Assembly (NCBI GenBank): GCA_021828105.1
Contig: JAKATG010000007.1
Location: 255,229 to 319,228, forward strand
Direction of reading: 5' to 3'
Source: Taklimakanibacter sp021828105
GTDB lineage: Bacteria; Pseudomonadota; Alphaproteobacteria; Rhizobiales; Aestuariivirgaceae
Length of the DNA: 64,000 nucleotides
Made by a program: the position numbers and the translations under genes. The notes beneath the pieces are model-generated. The model saw nothing but the letters and a program-made list of their open reading frames with translations. It was not told the DNA's origin and made no database searches. Position 1 is the first letter of the stretch; each line of letters starts with the position of its first letter. Below are positions 41,292 through 50,198 of the stretch, piece after piece.

Positions 41292-42296
41292 TCACAGCTG
41301 ATTGGTGCCGAACGTATCGCAGGAGTTCATGTCGCCCGTCTGCATGCCCTGCTTGAACCAGCGCACGCGCTGCTCGGACGACCCGTGGGTGAAGGATTCG
41401 GGGACGACATAGCCCTGCGAGCGACGCTGCAAGCGGTCATCGCCAATCGCGGCTGCGGCATTGAGGCCCTCTTCGATGTCGCCTTCCTCGAGAATCCGGT
41501 TCGTGTCGTTGGCCGTCTTCGCCCACACGCCGGCCAGGCAATCGGCCTGGAGCTCCATGCGGACCGAGAGCTGATTGCCCTCCTCCTGCGAGGACTGCAT
41601 GCGCGCCTGCTGCACCTTGGCGGCGATGCCGAGGAGATTCTGGATGTGATGGCCGACTTCATGCGCGATCACATAGGCCTGGGCGAAGTCGCCGGGAGCA
41701 CCGAGCTTGTTCTTCATGTCCTGATAGAAGGAGAGATCGATATAGACCTTCTGGTCGCCCGGGCAATAAAAGGGACCCATGGCCGATTGCGCCATGCCGC
41801 AGGCCGACTGCACGAAGCCGCTGAACAGCACGAGGGTCGGCTTCTGATATTGCCGGCCCATCTGCTGGAACTTGTCGGTCCATACCCGCTCGGTCGAGCC
41901 CAGGACGCGGGATACGAAGTCCTTGCCGGCATCGCCCGTGACATCCGTCGTCTGCTGCTGCCCGGTCTGCTGGCCGCTGCCGGTCGTCTGGTTGTTCTGG
42001 GTGGTGGATTGCCCTCCGGGGGAAGGCAATTGGGTTTCGCTCTGCTGCTGCCCGGGCGGCGGCTGCACCTGGTCGCCGCCGGTGATCATCTGGATGAGGT
42101 CCACACCGAAGACGAATTTGGCGATCAGATAGACCGCCACGATAAGGATGATGGTCTGCAGGCTGATGCCGCCGCCACCCCGGCCCATCGGGATCTGGAA
42201 GCCACCACCGCCTCCGCCGCGCGGAAAGCCGAAACCGCCTCCCTGGCCACGGCGATCCTCGATATTGTCGCTGGGCCGTTCATTGTCGAGTTTCAT
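41292..42296 (-). CDS. Neutral zinc metallopeptidase (YpfJ-like)
   Basis: A 334-residue membrane-anchored protease. The N-terminus is a glycine/basic-rich cytoplasmic segment (residues 1-43), then one transmembrane helix (TIILIVAVYLIAKFVF), a Gln-rich linker and the catalytic domain with HEVGHH (zinc His pair, catalytic Glu) and the third-ligand region MELQADCLAGVW. The family (KPN_02809/YpfJ) is widespread but its substrate is unknown. It overlaps the panE-like gene by ATGA. Confidence 0.88.
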   Translation of the reverse strand: MKLDNERPSDNIEDRRGQGGGFGFPRGGGGGGFQIPMGRGGGGISLQTIILIVAVYLIAKFVFGVDLIQMITGGDQVQPPPGQQQSETQLPSPGGQSTTQNNQTTGSGQQTGQQQTTDVTGDAGKDFVSRVLGSTERVWTDKFQQMGRQYQKPTLVLFSGFVQSACGMAQSAMGPFYCPGDQKVYIDLSFYQDMKNKLGAPGDFAQAYVIAHEVGHHIQNLLGIAAKVQQARMQSSQEEGNQLSVRMELQADCLAGVWAKTANDTNRILEEGDIEEGLNAAAAIGDDRLQRRSQGYVVPESFTHGSSEQRVRWFKQGMQTGDMNSCDTFGTNQL

Positions 42297-43300
42297 GTCG
42301 TCACCTGCCTCCTGTCGGATGGTCCCAAAGCGCCTAGCCGGGCGCGGAACCCAGTCAGATCATATACCAGTTTCAGCGCCGGAGTCGCGATGCCTGTCAT
42401 TTGCGCCAATTCGATGACGACGCCCAGAAGGGCATCGAGCTCGATCGGCCGGCCGGCATCGATGTCCTGCAACATCGAGGTGCGATGGGCACCGACCTTG
42501 GCGGCCATGTCCATCCGTTCCTCCACATCGACGGGAAAGCGCACATCCAAGGCCTCGCCGACGGCTTGCGCCTCCACCATCATGGCGCGGAGGACGCGTC
42601 TGGCGCTTTCGTCGCGTGCAAGTCCCTCGAGCGTGCCATTGGTCAACACGCTCACCGGGTTGAAGCTCAGATTGCCCCATAATTTGAGCCAGATCTCATC
42701 GCGCAGATCAGGCTTCACCGGGCTCTTGATCCCGGCCTTGATCAGCAGTCCGCTCAAGCTCTTGACCCGGTCGGTCAATTCGCCCGAGGGCTCGCCCAGC
42801 GGCATGCGATCGCCATAGACATGAACGACATGGCCCGGTCTTCTGATCTCGGCCGCCTGCCAGATCACCGAGCCCAGCGCCCGCTCGGGACCCAGTCTCT
42901 TCCACAAGAGGCCGCCGGGATCGACGCTTTCGAGATGCCGGCCATCGAACCGCCCACCCTGCTTGTAGAAATACCACCAGGGCAGGCCGTTCTGGCCGAA
43001 GAGGATCGCCGTATCGGGGCCGATCAAAGGCTGGAGCGCATCCACAACACCGGGCAAGGCATGGCTCTTGAGGGTGAGGATGATGAAATCCTGCCGGCCG
43101 AGCTCGCGCGGATCGGAGGTCACGCGGGGATGGACGACATGGTCTTCATGGCCTTCGCTGAGCCTGAGGCCGTTGGCCTTCATCGCCTCCAGATGGGGCC
43201 CGCGCGCGATCAGCGAGACGTCCGCCTCGCCCGCCCTGGCGAGCCTCGCCCCGACAAAGCCGCCGATCGCGCCGGCGCCGAAAACACAGATTCTGGTCAT
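42293..43300 (-). CDS. panE: 2-dehydropantoate 2-reductase family protein (PanE-like)
   Basis: A 335-residue NADPH-dependent reductase. The dinucleotide motif is VFGAGAIGGFVGARL, the catalytic Lys is in DEIWLKLWGNLSFNP and TLKSHALP gives the NADPH-phosphate contact. PanE makes pantoate for coenzyme A; paralogues act on other 2-keto acids, so the substrate is not certain. It is the first gene of a pair with the metallopeptidase. Confidence 0.82.
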   Translation of the reverse strand: MTRICVFGAGAIGGFVGARLARAGEADVSLIARGPHLEAMKANGLRLSEGHEDHVVHPRVTSDPRELGRQDFIILTLKSHALPGVVDALQPLIGPDTAILFGQNGLPWWYFYKQGGRFDGRHLESVDPGGLLWKRLGPERALGSVIWQAAEIRRPGHVVHVYGDRMPLGEPSGELTDRVKSLSGLLIKAGIKSPVKPDLRDEIWLKLWGNLSFNPVSVLTNGTLEGLARDESARRVLRAMMVEAQAVGEALDVRFPVDVEERMDMAAKVGAHRTSMLQDIDAGRPIELDALLGVVIELAQMTGIATPALKLVYDLTGFRARLGALGPSDRRQVTT

Positions 43301-43332
43301 AAGTCATCCCCTCCCGGCCCTTACGGATTATC

Positions 43333-43365
43333 CCCCCTCTCCCGTCCGAAGGATGGGAGAGGGGG
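43333..43365. repeat. Palindromic intergenic repeat (REP-like)
   Basis: CCCCCTCTCCC (43333-43343) and GGGAGAGGGGG (43355-43365) are perfect 11-base inverted repeats; the core adds a TCC/GGA pair around GAA. It is a common palindrome type in rhizobial intergenic regions. It lies between the divergent panE-like gene and nadE. Confidence 0.7.
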
Positions 43366-43445
43366 AAAACTGGACGAGATTCAGCATGCCGGAAGCGCAT
43401 CGAGATCAATTGATGAGCCTCTTGAGCTGCGCTAATAGCGGGCGC

Positions 43446-45104
43446 ATGACCGACCGTCTCGTCATCGCCCTGGCCCAGCTCAACCCGACCGTGGGCGCGG
43501 TCGCGGCCAATCTCGCCAAGGCCAGGCTCGCCCATAAGGAAGCGAAGGACAAGGGCGCCGATCTCGTCCTCTATTCCGAGCTCTATATCTGCGGCTATCC
43601 GCCGGAAGACCTGGTCTTGCGGCCGTCCTTCGTCGCCGCCTGCCGTGAGGCCGTCGAGGACCTCGCGCGCGACACGGGGGAAGGACCTGCGATCCTGGTC
43701 GGGACGCCCTGGCGCGAAGGCAAGTCCGTCTACAATGCCGTCGCCCTCCTCAACAACGGCAAGGTCGAGGCGCTGCGCTTCAAGCATGATCTGCCGAATT
43801 ACGGCGTCTTCGACGAGAAGCGTGTCTTCGCCGCGGGCCCGGCGCCCGGTCCCATCAGCTTCAAGGGCGTGCGCCTCGGTGTGCCGATCTGTGAGGACAT
43901 CTGGACGGAAGAATCCTGCGAGACCCTGGCCGAGACCGGCGCCGAGCTCCTGCTCGTGCCCAATGGCTCGCCCTTCGAGCAGAACAAGGACGACACAAGG
44001 CTCAACCTGGTGGTGGCGCGCGTCACCGAAACCGGCCTGCCGCTCGCTTATCTGAACCAGGTCGGCGGACAGGACGAGCTCGTCTTCGACGGCGCCTCCT
44101 TCGTCATCAATGCCGACAGGAGCCTCGCTCTGCAGATGCCGATGTTCGGTGAGGCGATCGCTATCACTCAATGGGCGCGCGGCGAGAGCGGCTGGCATAT
44201 GGAGAAGAGCGACATCGCCCGGCTGCCGGAAAAGGAAGAAGAGACCTGGCTCGCCTGCGTGCTCGGCCTCAAGGATTATGTCGAGAAGAACCGCTTCCCC
44301 GGGGTGGTGCTGGGCCTCTCGGGCGGCATCGATTCGGCCGTGGTCGCGGCCATGGCGGTCGACGGCTTGGGCGCCGAGCGGGTTCATTGCGTGATGCTGC
44401 CCTATGCCTATACGAGCAAGGACAGCCTCGTCGACGCGGAAGCCTGCGCCAAGGCGCTCGGCGTGCGCTACGACGTGGTGCCGATCAAGGAGCCGGTCGA
44501 AGGCTTCCTCTCGGCGCTCAAGCCCATGTTCAACGGCCGGAACCGCGACACCACCGAGGAGAACATCCAGTCGCGCAGCCGCGGTGTGATCTTGATGGCG
44601 ATCTCCAACAAATTCGGATCGATGGTGCTGACCACCGGCAACAAGTCGGAAATGTCGGTCGGCTATGCGACACTCTATGGCGACATGAACGGCGGCTTCA
44701 ACCCGATCAAGGACGTCTACAAGACCGAGGTCTATCGCCTGGCCGCATGGCGCAACAAGAACCGTCCCGCAGGATTGAAAGGCCCTGAGCGCGACCTCAT
44801 CCCCGAACGCATCATCACCAAGGCGCCGACCGCCGAATTGCGCGAGAACCAGACCGACCAGGACACGCTGCCGCCCTATGACGCGCTCGACGACATCCTC
44901 TCCTGCCTCGTCGAGGCGGAGATGCCGGTCGCCGACATCGTCAAGCGCGGCCATCCGGAGGCCCTGGTGAAGCGCGTTCAGCACATGCTCTACGTGGCGG
45001 AATACAAGCGCCGCCAGGCAGCACCCGGAGTCAAGATCACGCGGCGCAATTTCGGCCGCGACCGGCGCTATCCAATCGTCAACGGTTTCCGGGATCAAGG
45101 CTGA
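43446..45104 (+). CDS. nadE: Glutamine-dependent NAD+ synthase
   Basis: A 552-residue enzyme with an N-terminal nitrilase-type glutaminase domain holding the triad Glu45 (YSELYICGY), Lys113 (FKHDLPNYG) and Cys149 (GVPICED). The C-terminal synthase has the PP-loop LGLSGGIDSAVV. It converts deamido-NAD to NAD using glutamine-derived ammonia. ATG 43446 is supported by the start of the conserved domain; the frame extends upstream to 43068. gltX starts two bases after its stop. Confidence 0.95.
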   Translation: MTDRLVIALAQLNPTVGAVAANLAKARLAHKEAKDKGADLVLYSELYICGYPPEDLVLRPSFVAACREAVEDLARDTGEGPAILVGTPWREGKSVYNAVALLNNGKVEALRFKHDLPNYGVFDEKRVFAAGPAPGPISFKGVRLGVPICEDIWTEESCETLAETGAELLLVPNGSPFEQNKDDTRLNLVVARVTETGLPLAYLNQVGGQDELVFDGASFVINADRSLALQMPMFGEAIAITQWARGESGWHMEKSDIARLPEKEEETWLACVLGLKDYVEKNRFPGVVLGLSGGIDSAVVAAMAVDGLGAERVHCVMLPYAYTSKDSLVDAEACAKALGVRYDVVPIKEPVEGFLSALKPMFNGRNRDTTEENIQSRSRGVILMAISNKFGSMVLTTGNKSEMSVGYATLYGDMNGGFNPIKDVYKTEVYRLAAWRNKNRPAGLKGPERDLIPERIITKAPTAELRENQTDQDTLPPYDALDDILSCLVEAEMPVADIVKRGHPEALVKRVQHMLYVAEYKRRQAAPGVKITRRNFGRDRRYPIVNGFRDQG

Positions 45105-45105
45105 C

Positions 45106-46431
45106 GTGACCCCTGTCCTTCGCTTCGCGCCCTCGCCCACCGGCCGCATTCATATCGGCAACAGCCGCACCGCCATCCTCAACTGGCTTTTTGCGCGGAA
45201 ATCCGGCGGCAGCTTCGTGCTGCGCTATGACGACACCGATCTCGAGCGCTCGAAACAGGAATTCGCGGACGGCATCGCCCAGGATCTCGACTGGCTCGGC
45301 ATCGCACCGGACCGGGTCGAATATCAGTCTAAGCGTTTCGCCGTTTATGATGCCGCGGCTGAAAAGCTCAAAGCCTCGGGCCGGCTCTATCCCTGCTATG
45401 AGACGGCGGATGAGCTGGAGCGCAGGCGCAAGCGCCAGCTCGCCCGCCATCAGCCGCCCGTCTATGACCGCGCCGCCCTCAAGCTCACCGTGGAGGAGCG
45501 CCAAGCGCTCGAGGCGCAGGGACGCAAGGCCCATTGGCGCTTCAAGCTCGAGCATCGCATCGTCGAATGGGACGACCTCATTCGAAAGGCGCAGCATATC
45601 GACACGACCAACCTCTCCGATCCGGTGCTGGTGCGCGAGGACGGGACCTATCTCTACACGCTCCCTTCGGTCGTCGACGATATCGATTTCGGCATCACCC
45701 ATGTGATCCGCGGCGAGGACCATGTCGTCAACACCGCCGTGCAGATCGAGCTCTTCGAGGCGCTCGGCGGCAAGGTGCCGAACTTCGCCCATCACAGCCT
45801 CCTGACCGGTGCCGACGGCCAGGGCCTGTCGAAGCGTCTGGGCTCATTGTCGATCGCCTCCTTGCGCGAGCAGGGCCTCGAGGCGATGGCGGTGGTGAGC
45901 CATGCCGCCCTCCTCGGCACTTCCGATTCCATCCATCCTTGCGCCGATTATCGCGAGCTCATCGACGGCTTCGATCTCCACAAGCTGTCGCGCGCGCCCG
46001 CCCGCTTCGACGAGAATGAGTTGCGCGGTCTCAATGCCAGGCTTTTGCACATGCTGCCTTATGCGGCGGTGAAGGACCGGCTCGCTTTCGGCGACGAAGC
46101 CTTCTGGCTCGCCGTGCGCGGCAACCTCTCGACCCTCGCCGATGCGCAATATTGGCACAATATCGTCTCAGGGATGGTGACGCCGATCGTCGCCGAAGCG
46201 GATCGCGACTTCATCAAGACGGCGGCCCGCCTCCTGCCCGAGGCGCCATGGACAGGCGATACATGGAAAGCCTGGACCGAAGCCGTGAAGGCCGAGACCG
46301 GCCGCAAGGGCAAGGCGCTCTTCATGCCGCTGCGCCTGGCGCTCACCGGCCTCGACCACGGGCCCGAGCTCGCGCTCCTCCTGCCGCTCATCGGGCGGGA
46401 GCGAGTTGTGGAAAGACTCAGCACCAACTGA
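45106..46431 (+). CDS. gltX: Glutamate--tRNA ligase
   Basis: A 441-residue class I synthetase with the signature variant HIGN in PSPTGRIHIGN and the KMSKS variant LSKRL in GQGLSKRLGSL. The anticodon-binding helical domain is present, so it is a full GluRS and not the shorter GluQ-RS. It begins with GTG 45106, one base after the nadE stop. Alphaproteobacteria commonly have two GluRS genes, and this one resembles the type with HIGN. Confidence 0.9.
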   Translation: MTPVLRFAPSPTGRIHIGNSRTAILNWLFARKSGGSFVLRYDDTDLERSKQEFADGIAQDLDWLGIAPDRVEYQSKRFAVYDAAAEKLKASGRLYPCYETADELERRRKRQLARHQPPVYDRAALKLTVEERQALEAQGRKAHWRFKLEHRIVEWDDLIRKAQHIDTTNLSDPVLVREDGTYLYTLPSVVDDIDFGITHVIRGEDHVVNTAVQIELFEALGGKVPNFAHHSLLTGADGQGLSKRLGSLSIASLREQGLEAMAVVSHAALLGTSDSIHPCADYRELIDGFDLHKLSRAPARFDENELRGLNARLLHMLPYAAVKDRLAFGDEAFWLAVRGNLSTLADAQYWHNIVSGMVTPIVAEADRDFIKTAARLLPEAPWTGDTWKAWTEAVKAETGRKGKALFMPLRLALTGLDHGPELALLLPLIGRERVVERLSTN

Positions 46432-46433
46432 GA

Positions 46434-46476
46434 GTCAACATTTATGTTGACTTGCTTTTCCAGGTGGATTTACACT
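46434..46476 (+). promoter_or_regulatory. hicAB promoter with a perfect palindromic operator
   Basis: GTCAACAT (46434-46441) and ATGTTGAC (46444-46451) form an 18-base perfect palindrome that overlaps the -35 element TTGACT (46447-46452). TACACT (46471-46476) is the -10, with an 18-base spacer. Binding of the HicB antitoxin here would block the -35 and give autoregulation. Confidence 0.65.
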
Positions 46477-46597
46477 GTGTCTTGGGCGCCTTTTAAGGGG
46501 TGCTGAGCCGGAGAATTCGCGTCCATCTCTAATGTTCAGCCAAGTGGGTCAGAAATGAAGAACACTCAGAAATGTTGGCCTAAGGCTGGAGAGGGAG

Positions 46598-46786
46598 ATG
46601 AATTATTCAGAGTTCCGCCGTTGGTTAGTGAAACAAGGCTGCACTTTTGAGACACACAAAGGCGGTAGTGGTCATATTACCGTCAGATTGGGAGACCGAA
46701 AATCGCAATTGCCCGCTCATGGCAAGGGCAAAGAACTGGGCACGGGCCTCGTTCACAAGATCAAGAAAGATCTCGGTTTGAAATGA
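46598..46786 (+). CDS. hicA: HicA family toxin, mRNA interferase
   Basis: A 62-residue double-stranded-RNA-binding-fold toxin that cuts mRNA. It has the opening YSEFRRWLVKQG, the catalytic His26 in GSGHITVR and the C-terminal helix GTGLVHKIKKDLGL, all as in HicA. A GGAGAGGG site lies just ahead of the ATG. It overlaps hicB by four bases (ATGA), toxin first, the usual order of this module. Confidence 0.92.
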   Translation: MNYSEFRRWLVKQGCTFETHKGGSGHITVRLGDRKSQLPAHGKGKELGTGLVHKIKKDLGLK

Positions 46787-47223
46787 TCTCATATCGCGTT
46801 CACCTCAAGCCCGACGACAATGGCACATTCCTTGTGACATCGCCGGACTTTCCCGAGCTCACCACGTTCGGGGAGACGCGCGAGGAGGCGCTCGCTCATG
46901 CCTTGGGTGCTTTCGAGGAAGCCATCGAGGCGCGTATCTCGGATCGCGAAGAAATTCCTGCACCGTCAAAAGGCAAAGCAAAGGATATTCGCGTGGCCCT
47001 GCCCGTGCAGGCATCGGTCAAGGTCCTGCTCTATCGGTCCATGCTGGAAAGCGGCATCCGCAAGGCGGAGCTGGCGCGGCGCATGTCGATTCACAAGCAA
47101 GAGGTCGACCGCATTCTCGACCTCAATCACGCAACCAATCTCGCCAAGATCGAACATGCTTTCGAAGTGCTGGGAAAAAAGCTATTGATCGACGTCCGGG
47201 ACGCAGATGACAAGGCTGCCTGA
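46783..47223 (+). CDS. hicB: HicB family antitoxin
   Basis: A 146-residue antitoxin. The N-terminal partial RNase H-like fold (YRVHLKPDDNGTFLVTSPDFPELTTFGETREEAL) binds HicA, and the C-terminal HTH (KAELARRMSIHKQEVDRILD) binds the operator upstream. The last base of its stop starts the following GST gene (TGATG), an unusual partner for a toxin-antitoxin pair. Confidence 0.92.
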   Translation: MISYRVHLKPDDNGTFLVTSPDFPELTTFGETREEALAHALGAFEEAIEARISDREEIPAPSKGKAKDIRVALPVQASVKVLLYRSMLESGIRKAELARRMSIHKQEVDRILDLNHATNLAKIEHAFEVLGKKLLIDVRDADDKAA

Positions 47224-47852
47224 TGATCCTCGTCGGTCAATTCGACTCACCTTTCGTGCGCCGGGTGGCGGTGACGCTGCATCACTATCATTTGCGCTTC
47301 GAGCGCAACCGGCTGTCGGCCTTCCATCCCGGCATGGTCGAGATCAATCCCTTGATGCGGGTGCCGTCGCTCATCATCGACGGCGACGAGACGCTCTATG
47401 ACAGCAACGCCATCATCGACTATCTCGACGAGCTGGCCGGCCCGCAAAAGGCCCTGATCCCGAGGTCGGGCGATGAGCGCCGGCGCGTGCTGCAGGTCCT
47501 GGCGCTGGCGACGGGCGCCATGGATAAGGCAATCGCCGTCGTCTATGAACGCCGCTTCCATTCCGCCCACACCATCGCCCATGAATGGACGGTGCGCTGC
47601 ATGGCGCAGCTCTCCGGCGCTCTTGTTCATCTCGACGCCCATGCCGGCGATCCCTGGTATTTCGGCCGGAAATTCACCCAGGCCGACATCACGTTGGGCT
47701 GCCTCGCCGGCTATCTGAATTTGCGCCTGACGGAAGCCTTCCCGCCGGGCCTCTATCCCAATCTCGAGCGCCTGAACGAACGCTGCGAAGCGCTCGATGC
47801 CTTCATCGAGACGCGGCCTGCTCCCGATGAATTCATGCCGGCGAAGCCTTAA
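47223..47852 (+). CDS. Glutathione S-transferase family protein, coupled to hicB
   Basis: A 209-residue GST. The thioredoxin-like domain opens MILVGQFDSPFVRRVAVTLHHY, with Ser9 at the active-site position, and the cis-Pro motif is MRVPSLIIDGD. The C-terminal domain is helical. It starts on the last base of the hicB stop, so it is likely translated from the hicAB transcript; whether it belongs to the toxin-antitoxin module is unclear. Confidence 0.85.
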   Translation: MILVGQFDSPFVRRVAVTLHHYHLRFERNRLSAFHPGMVEINPLMRVPSLIIDGDETLYDSNAIIDYLDELAGPQKALIPRSGDERRRVLQVLALATGAMDKAIAVVYERRFHSAHTIAHEWTVRCMAQLSGALVHLDAHAGDPWYFGRKFTQADITLGCLAGYLNLRLTEAFPPGLYPNLERLNERCEALDAFIETRPAPDEFMPAKP

Positions 47853-47858
47853 GCTCGA

Positions 47859-48488
47859 TCAGGCCTGCGGGATCTCGGCCTTGGCATCGGGCACCTTGTA
47901 GCCCTTGATCACCGCCGGTCGGGCGACGAGGGCGCGGTACCAGCGTCGGACATTGGGATATTTCCCAAGGTCGATCCGCTGCCATTCGAAGCGGGCGATC
48001 CACGGGAAGGTTGCGATATCGACGATGGAATAATCGCCGCACATGAAGTCCTGGGTCTCGAGCAGCCGGTCGAGCACGCCGTAAAGGCGGTTCGCTTCCG
48101 TCTCGAACCAGGCATCGGCGAAGGGCGCCTTGCCGGCATTGAAGTGCAGGAAATAATGCGCGCGGCCGAGGAACGGACCCACGGCCGACATCTGCCACAT
48201 CAGCCATTCATGGATGCGGATGCGCGCCTTGGCTTCGCTCGGATAGAGCTTTCCGGTCTTGTCGCCGAGATACATGAGGATGGCACCCGACTCGAAGATG
48301 CTCTGATCGTTGTCGCGATCGATGATGGCGGGGATCTTGTTGTTGGGCGAGATCTTGAGGAAAGGGGCCGCGAACTGCTCGTCCTTGCCGATATTGATCG
48401 GATGCGTCGTGTAGGGAAGCCCCATCTCTTCGAGCGCAATCGATATCTTGCGGCCGTTGGGCGTGCTCCAGGTATAGAGATCGATCAT
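47859..48488 (-). CDS. Glutathione S-transferase family protein (YfcG/Ure2-like)
   Basis: A 209-residue GST of the disulfide-reductase type, with MIDLYTWSTPNGRKISIALEEMG at the start and the conserved NNKIPAIID segment (Asn at the glutathione site) as in YfcG and yeast Ure2. It may act on peroxides or mixed disulfides. Its ATG overlaps the stop of the PhnD-like gene by four bases, making it the last gene of a three-gene operon. Confidence 0.85.
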   Translation of the reverse strand: MIDLYTWSTPNGRKISIALEEMGLPYTTHPINIGKDEQFAAPFLKISPNNKIPAIIDRDNDQSIFESGAILMYLGDKTGKLYPSEAKARIRIHEWLMWQMSAVGPFLGRAHYFLHFNAGKAPFADAWFETEANRLYGVLDRLLETQDFMCGDYSIVDIATFPWIARFEWQRIDLGKYPNVRRWYRALVARPAVIKGYKVPDAKAEIPQA

Positions 48489-49255
48489 GAGAGCTTCAGG
48501 CCTCCCGCTTTTTCCATCTGCCGTTCGAGTTCCAGAATAAGGTCATAAGCGCCCTCGGCAAGGATCGAATGGCGATCGAGGAAAAGCGCCTCTCGCGCTG
48601 GGGCAAGTTCGGGATCGGCAAAAGCCCTGGCGAGCGCAAGGCGCAAGCGCACCGGATCGCGTCCTGCTGCGGTCACGAAGGGAAGTCCCGGCACCATCGG
48701 CGAGCGGGCGATCTCGACGAGGCCCTCGAGATAGTCCGGACGATAGCGTCGCGCCAGCGCAACGCAGACGGAATCGATGGCGCAGATGTCGGCTTTACCA
48801 TCGCGCACCGCGATCATCGAGCCGACATGGCCGCCGGTTTCGACCACGTGCGAGAAGAAGCGGCCGTTCTCGGCATGGCGCGCGAAGACGAGCTTCAGCG
48901 CCAGCATGCCCGACATGGAATCGGGATTGTTCACGGCGGCACGGCTGGCGCGAAATTGGGCGAGCGGGCGCCGCTCGCGGGCGAAGACGAAGCTCGAATA
49001 CTGCGCGCCCGCGCAGCCGGGCGCGGCATAATGCGGGGTCGCGACATAGGAGAGCCGCCCGCGGAATTCATGGGTGAAGGGATAGCCGCAGGTCTGGCTG
49101 AAGACGAGGTCGGGCCGGCGCCAGAGCGCGAAATAGTCCGGATTGCGGTCGAGCCTCGGGCTTTCGCCGCCCAGATGCCTGAGAACGCCTTGCGCGAAGG
49201 CATCGGTCGCCTCGCCGATCTCCGGCCAGTCATACATGGGCAGCGAAACGATCAT
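48485..49255 (-). CDS. PhnD/SsuA-like substrate-binding domain protein without signal peptide
   Basis: A 256-residue protein with a type 2 periplasmic-binding fold (VFSQTCGYPFTHEFRGRLSYVATPHYAAPGCAG, then SHVVETGGHVGSMIAVRDGKADICAIDSV). It resembles phosphonate-binding proteins, but there is no signal peptide and no permease or ATPase nearby, so it is probably cytoplasmic, a sensor or ligand-binding partner of the XRE regulator it overlaps by ATGA. Confidence 0.8.
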   Translation of the reverse strand: MIVSLPMYDWPEIGEATDAFAQGVLRHLGGESPRLDRNPDYFALWRRPDLVFSQTCGYPFTHEFRGRLSYVATPHYAAPGCAGAQYSSFVFARERRPLAQFRASRAAVNNPDSMSGMLALKLVFARHAENGRFFSHVVETGGHVGSMIAVRDGKADICAIDSVCVALARRYRPDYLEGLVEIARSPMVPGLPFVTAAGRDPVRLRLALARAFADPELAPAREALFLDRHSILAEGAYDLILELERQMEKAGGLKLS

Positions 49256-50097
49256 CGCACCTCGTCCATCAGCTTGCGGATATAGCGGCTCGTCTCATGC
49301 GGCTGGATACGGGCATTGCGGATGAGATTGTCGAAGTGATGCGAGAGCTCGCGGATATGCTCGGTCGAGGTGAAGACGAAATACATGTCGCCCACATAGA
49401 TCGCCGCGCGCAAGGGGCCGAACACCGTATAGGGCACCGAGAAGCGCTCGCGATTGTCGAACAGGAACCAGCGATAGGCGGGATAGAGTTCATTGGTGAG
49501 CTGTGCCGCCTGTTCAAGCTGAGCCAGGCGATCGGCCGCCGCGAGGCCGCGCCAGATCCCCTCGCCCCGGGCAAAGCCGTCGAGCCCCTGGACGGCCGAG
49601 CAGACCTCGATCTCGTGCTCGCTGCGCTTGGCATGAATGATGCGGGCACGGGCAATGCCGGCCCAGGCCTTGGCGGCCGTCTCCTCGAGCCTGCCCGTCT
49701 CATGGGCGATCACCGCCTCGGTCTTGACCTGATCGGGCAAGGTCGCGGGCACATAGCGGATCTTGAAGCCCCGCGCTTCCTCATGCCAGCGCAGCAACCG
49801 CTCATCGGCAGGGCTCCCGGCATCCGGCTCGATGGCGAGTTGCGAAACGATGTCGGCGGCGACCTGATCCTGCTGGGAAAGTCCCAGAAGCCAGTCGATG
49901 GACACCGTATGCCGGGCGGCGATCCGGGCGATGGTCTCGGTTCTGGGTAATCTTACGTTTACGTCAGATAGAAGTTGTGAAAGCGTGGATCGATCCAGCC
50001 CCGCCCGCGTCGCGAACTGTGCCCGTGACAGGCCAGAGCGCTCGATGAGCGCCAGAAGCCGCTGGCGAAAGATGTCGGAGGTGTCGCGCTTCTGCAT
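49252..50097 (-). CDS. XRE family transcriptional regulator
   Basis: A 281-residue protein. The N-terminal HTH (LSRAQFATRAGLDRSTLSQLLSD) is followed by a C-terminal domain of about 180 residues with no recognised fold but ending in helices. It starts the operon with the PhnD-like protein and a GST (four-base overlaps at both joints). A perfect 16-base palindrome lies just upstream of its start, in the gap to the divergent desaturase. Confidence 0.85.
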   Translation of the reverse strand: MQKRDTSDIFRQRLLALIERSGLSRAQFATRAGLDRSTLSQLLSDVNVRLPRTETIARIAARHTVSIDWLLGLSQQDQVAADIVSQLAIEPDAGSPADERLLRWHEEARGFKIRYVPATLPDQVKTEAVIAHETGRLEETAAKAWAGIARARIIHAKRSEHEIEVCSAVQGLDGFARGEGIWRGLAAADRLAQLEQAAQLTNELYPAYRWFLFDNRERFSVPYTVFGPLRAAIYVGDMYFVFTSTEHIRELSHHFDNLIRNARIQPHETSRYIRKLMDEVR

Positions 50098-50144
50098 TGT
50101 TTACAATCGTCACCAAAAGTCGCGGATGCGTATCAGAATAAACA

Positions 50145-50160
50145 GATTATGCGCATAATC
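50145..50160. promoter_or_regulatory. Perfect 16-base palindrome upstream of the XRE regulator and desaturase
   Basis: GATTATGCGCATAATC (50145-50160) is a perfect dyad in the 101-base gap between the divergent starts. It is a likely binding site for the XRE regulator, controlling one or both genes. Confidence 0.6.
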
Positions 50161-50198
50161 GCATAGGCCGTAAAGCCCAATGCAGCTATAAAAAATCC

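Noticed and set aside
43146..45149. 667-codon open frame antisense to nadE
   Set aside because: Its protein is rich in His, Arg, Asp and Gly with no motif, the usual shadow of a GC-rich gene. The nadE strand has all catalytic residues.
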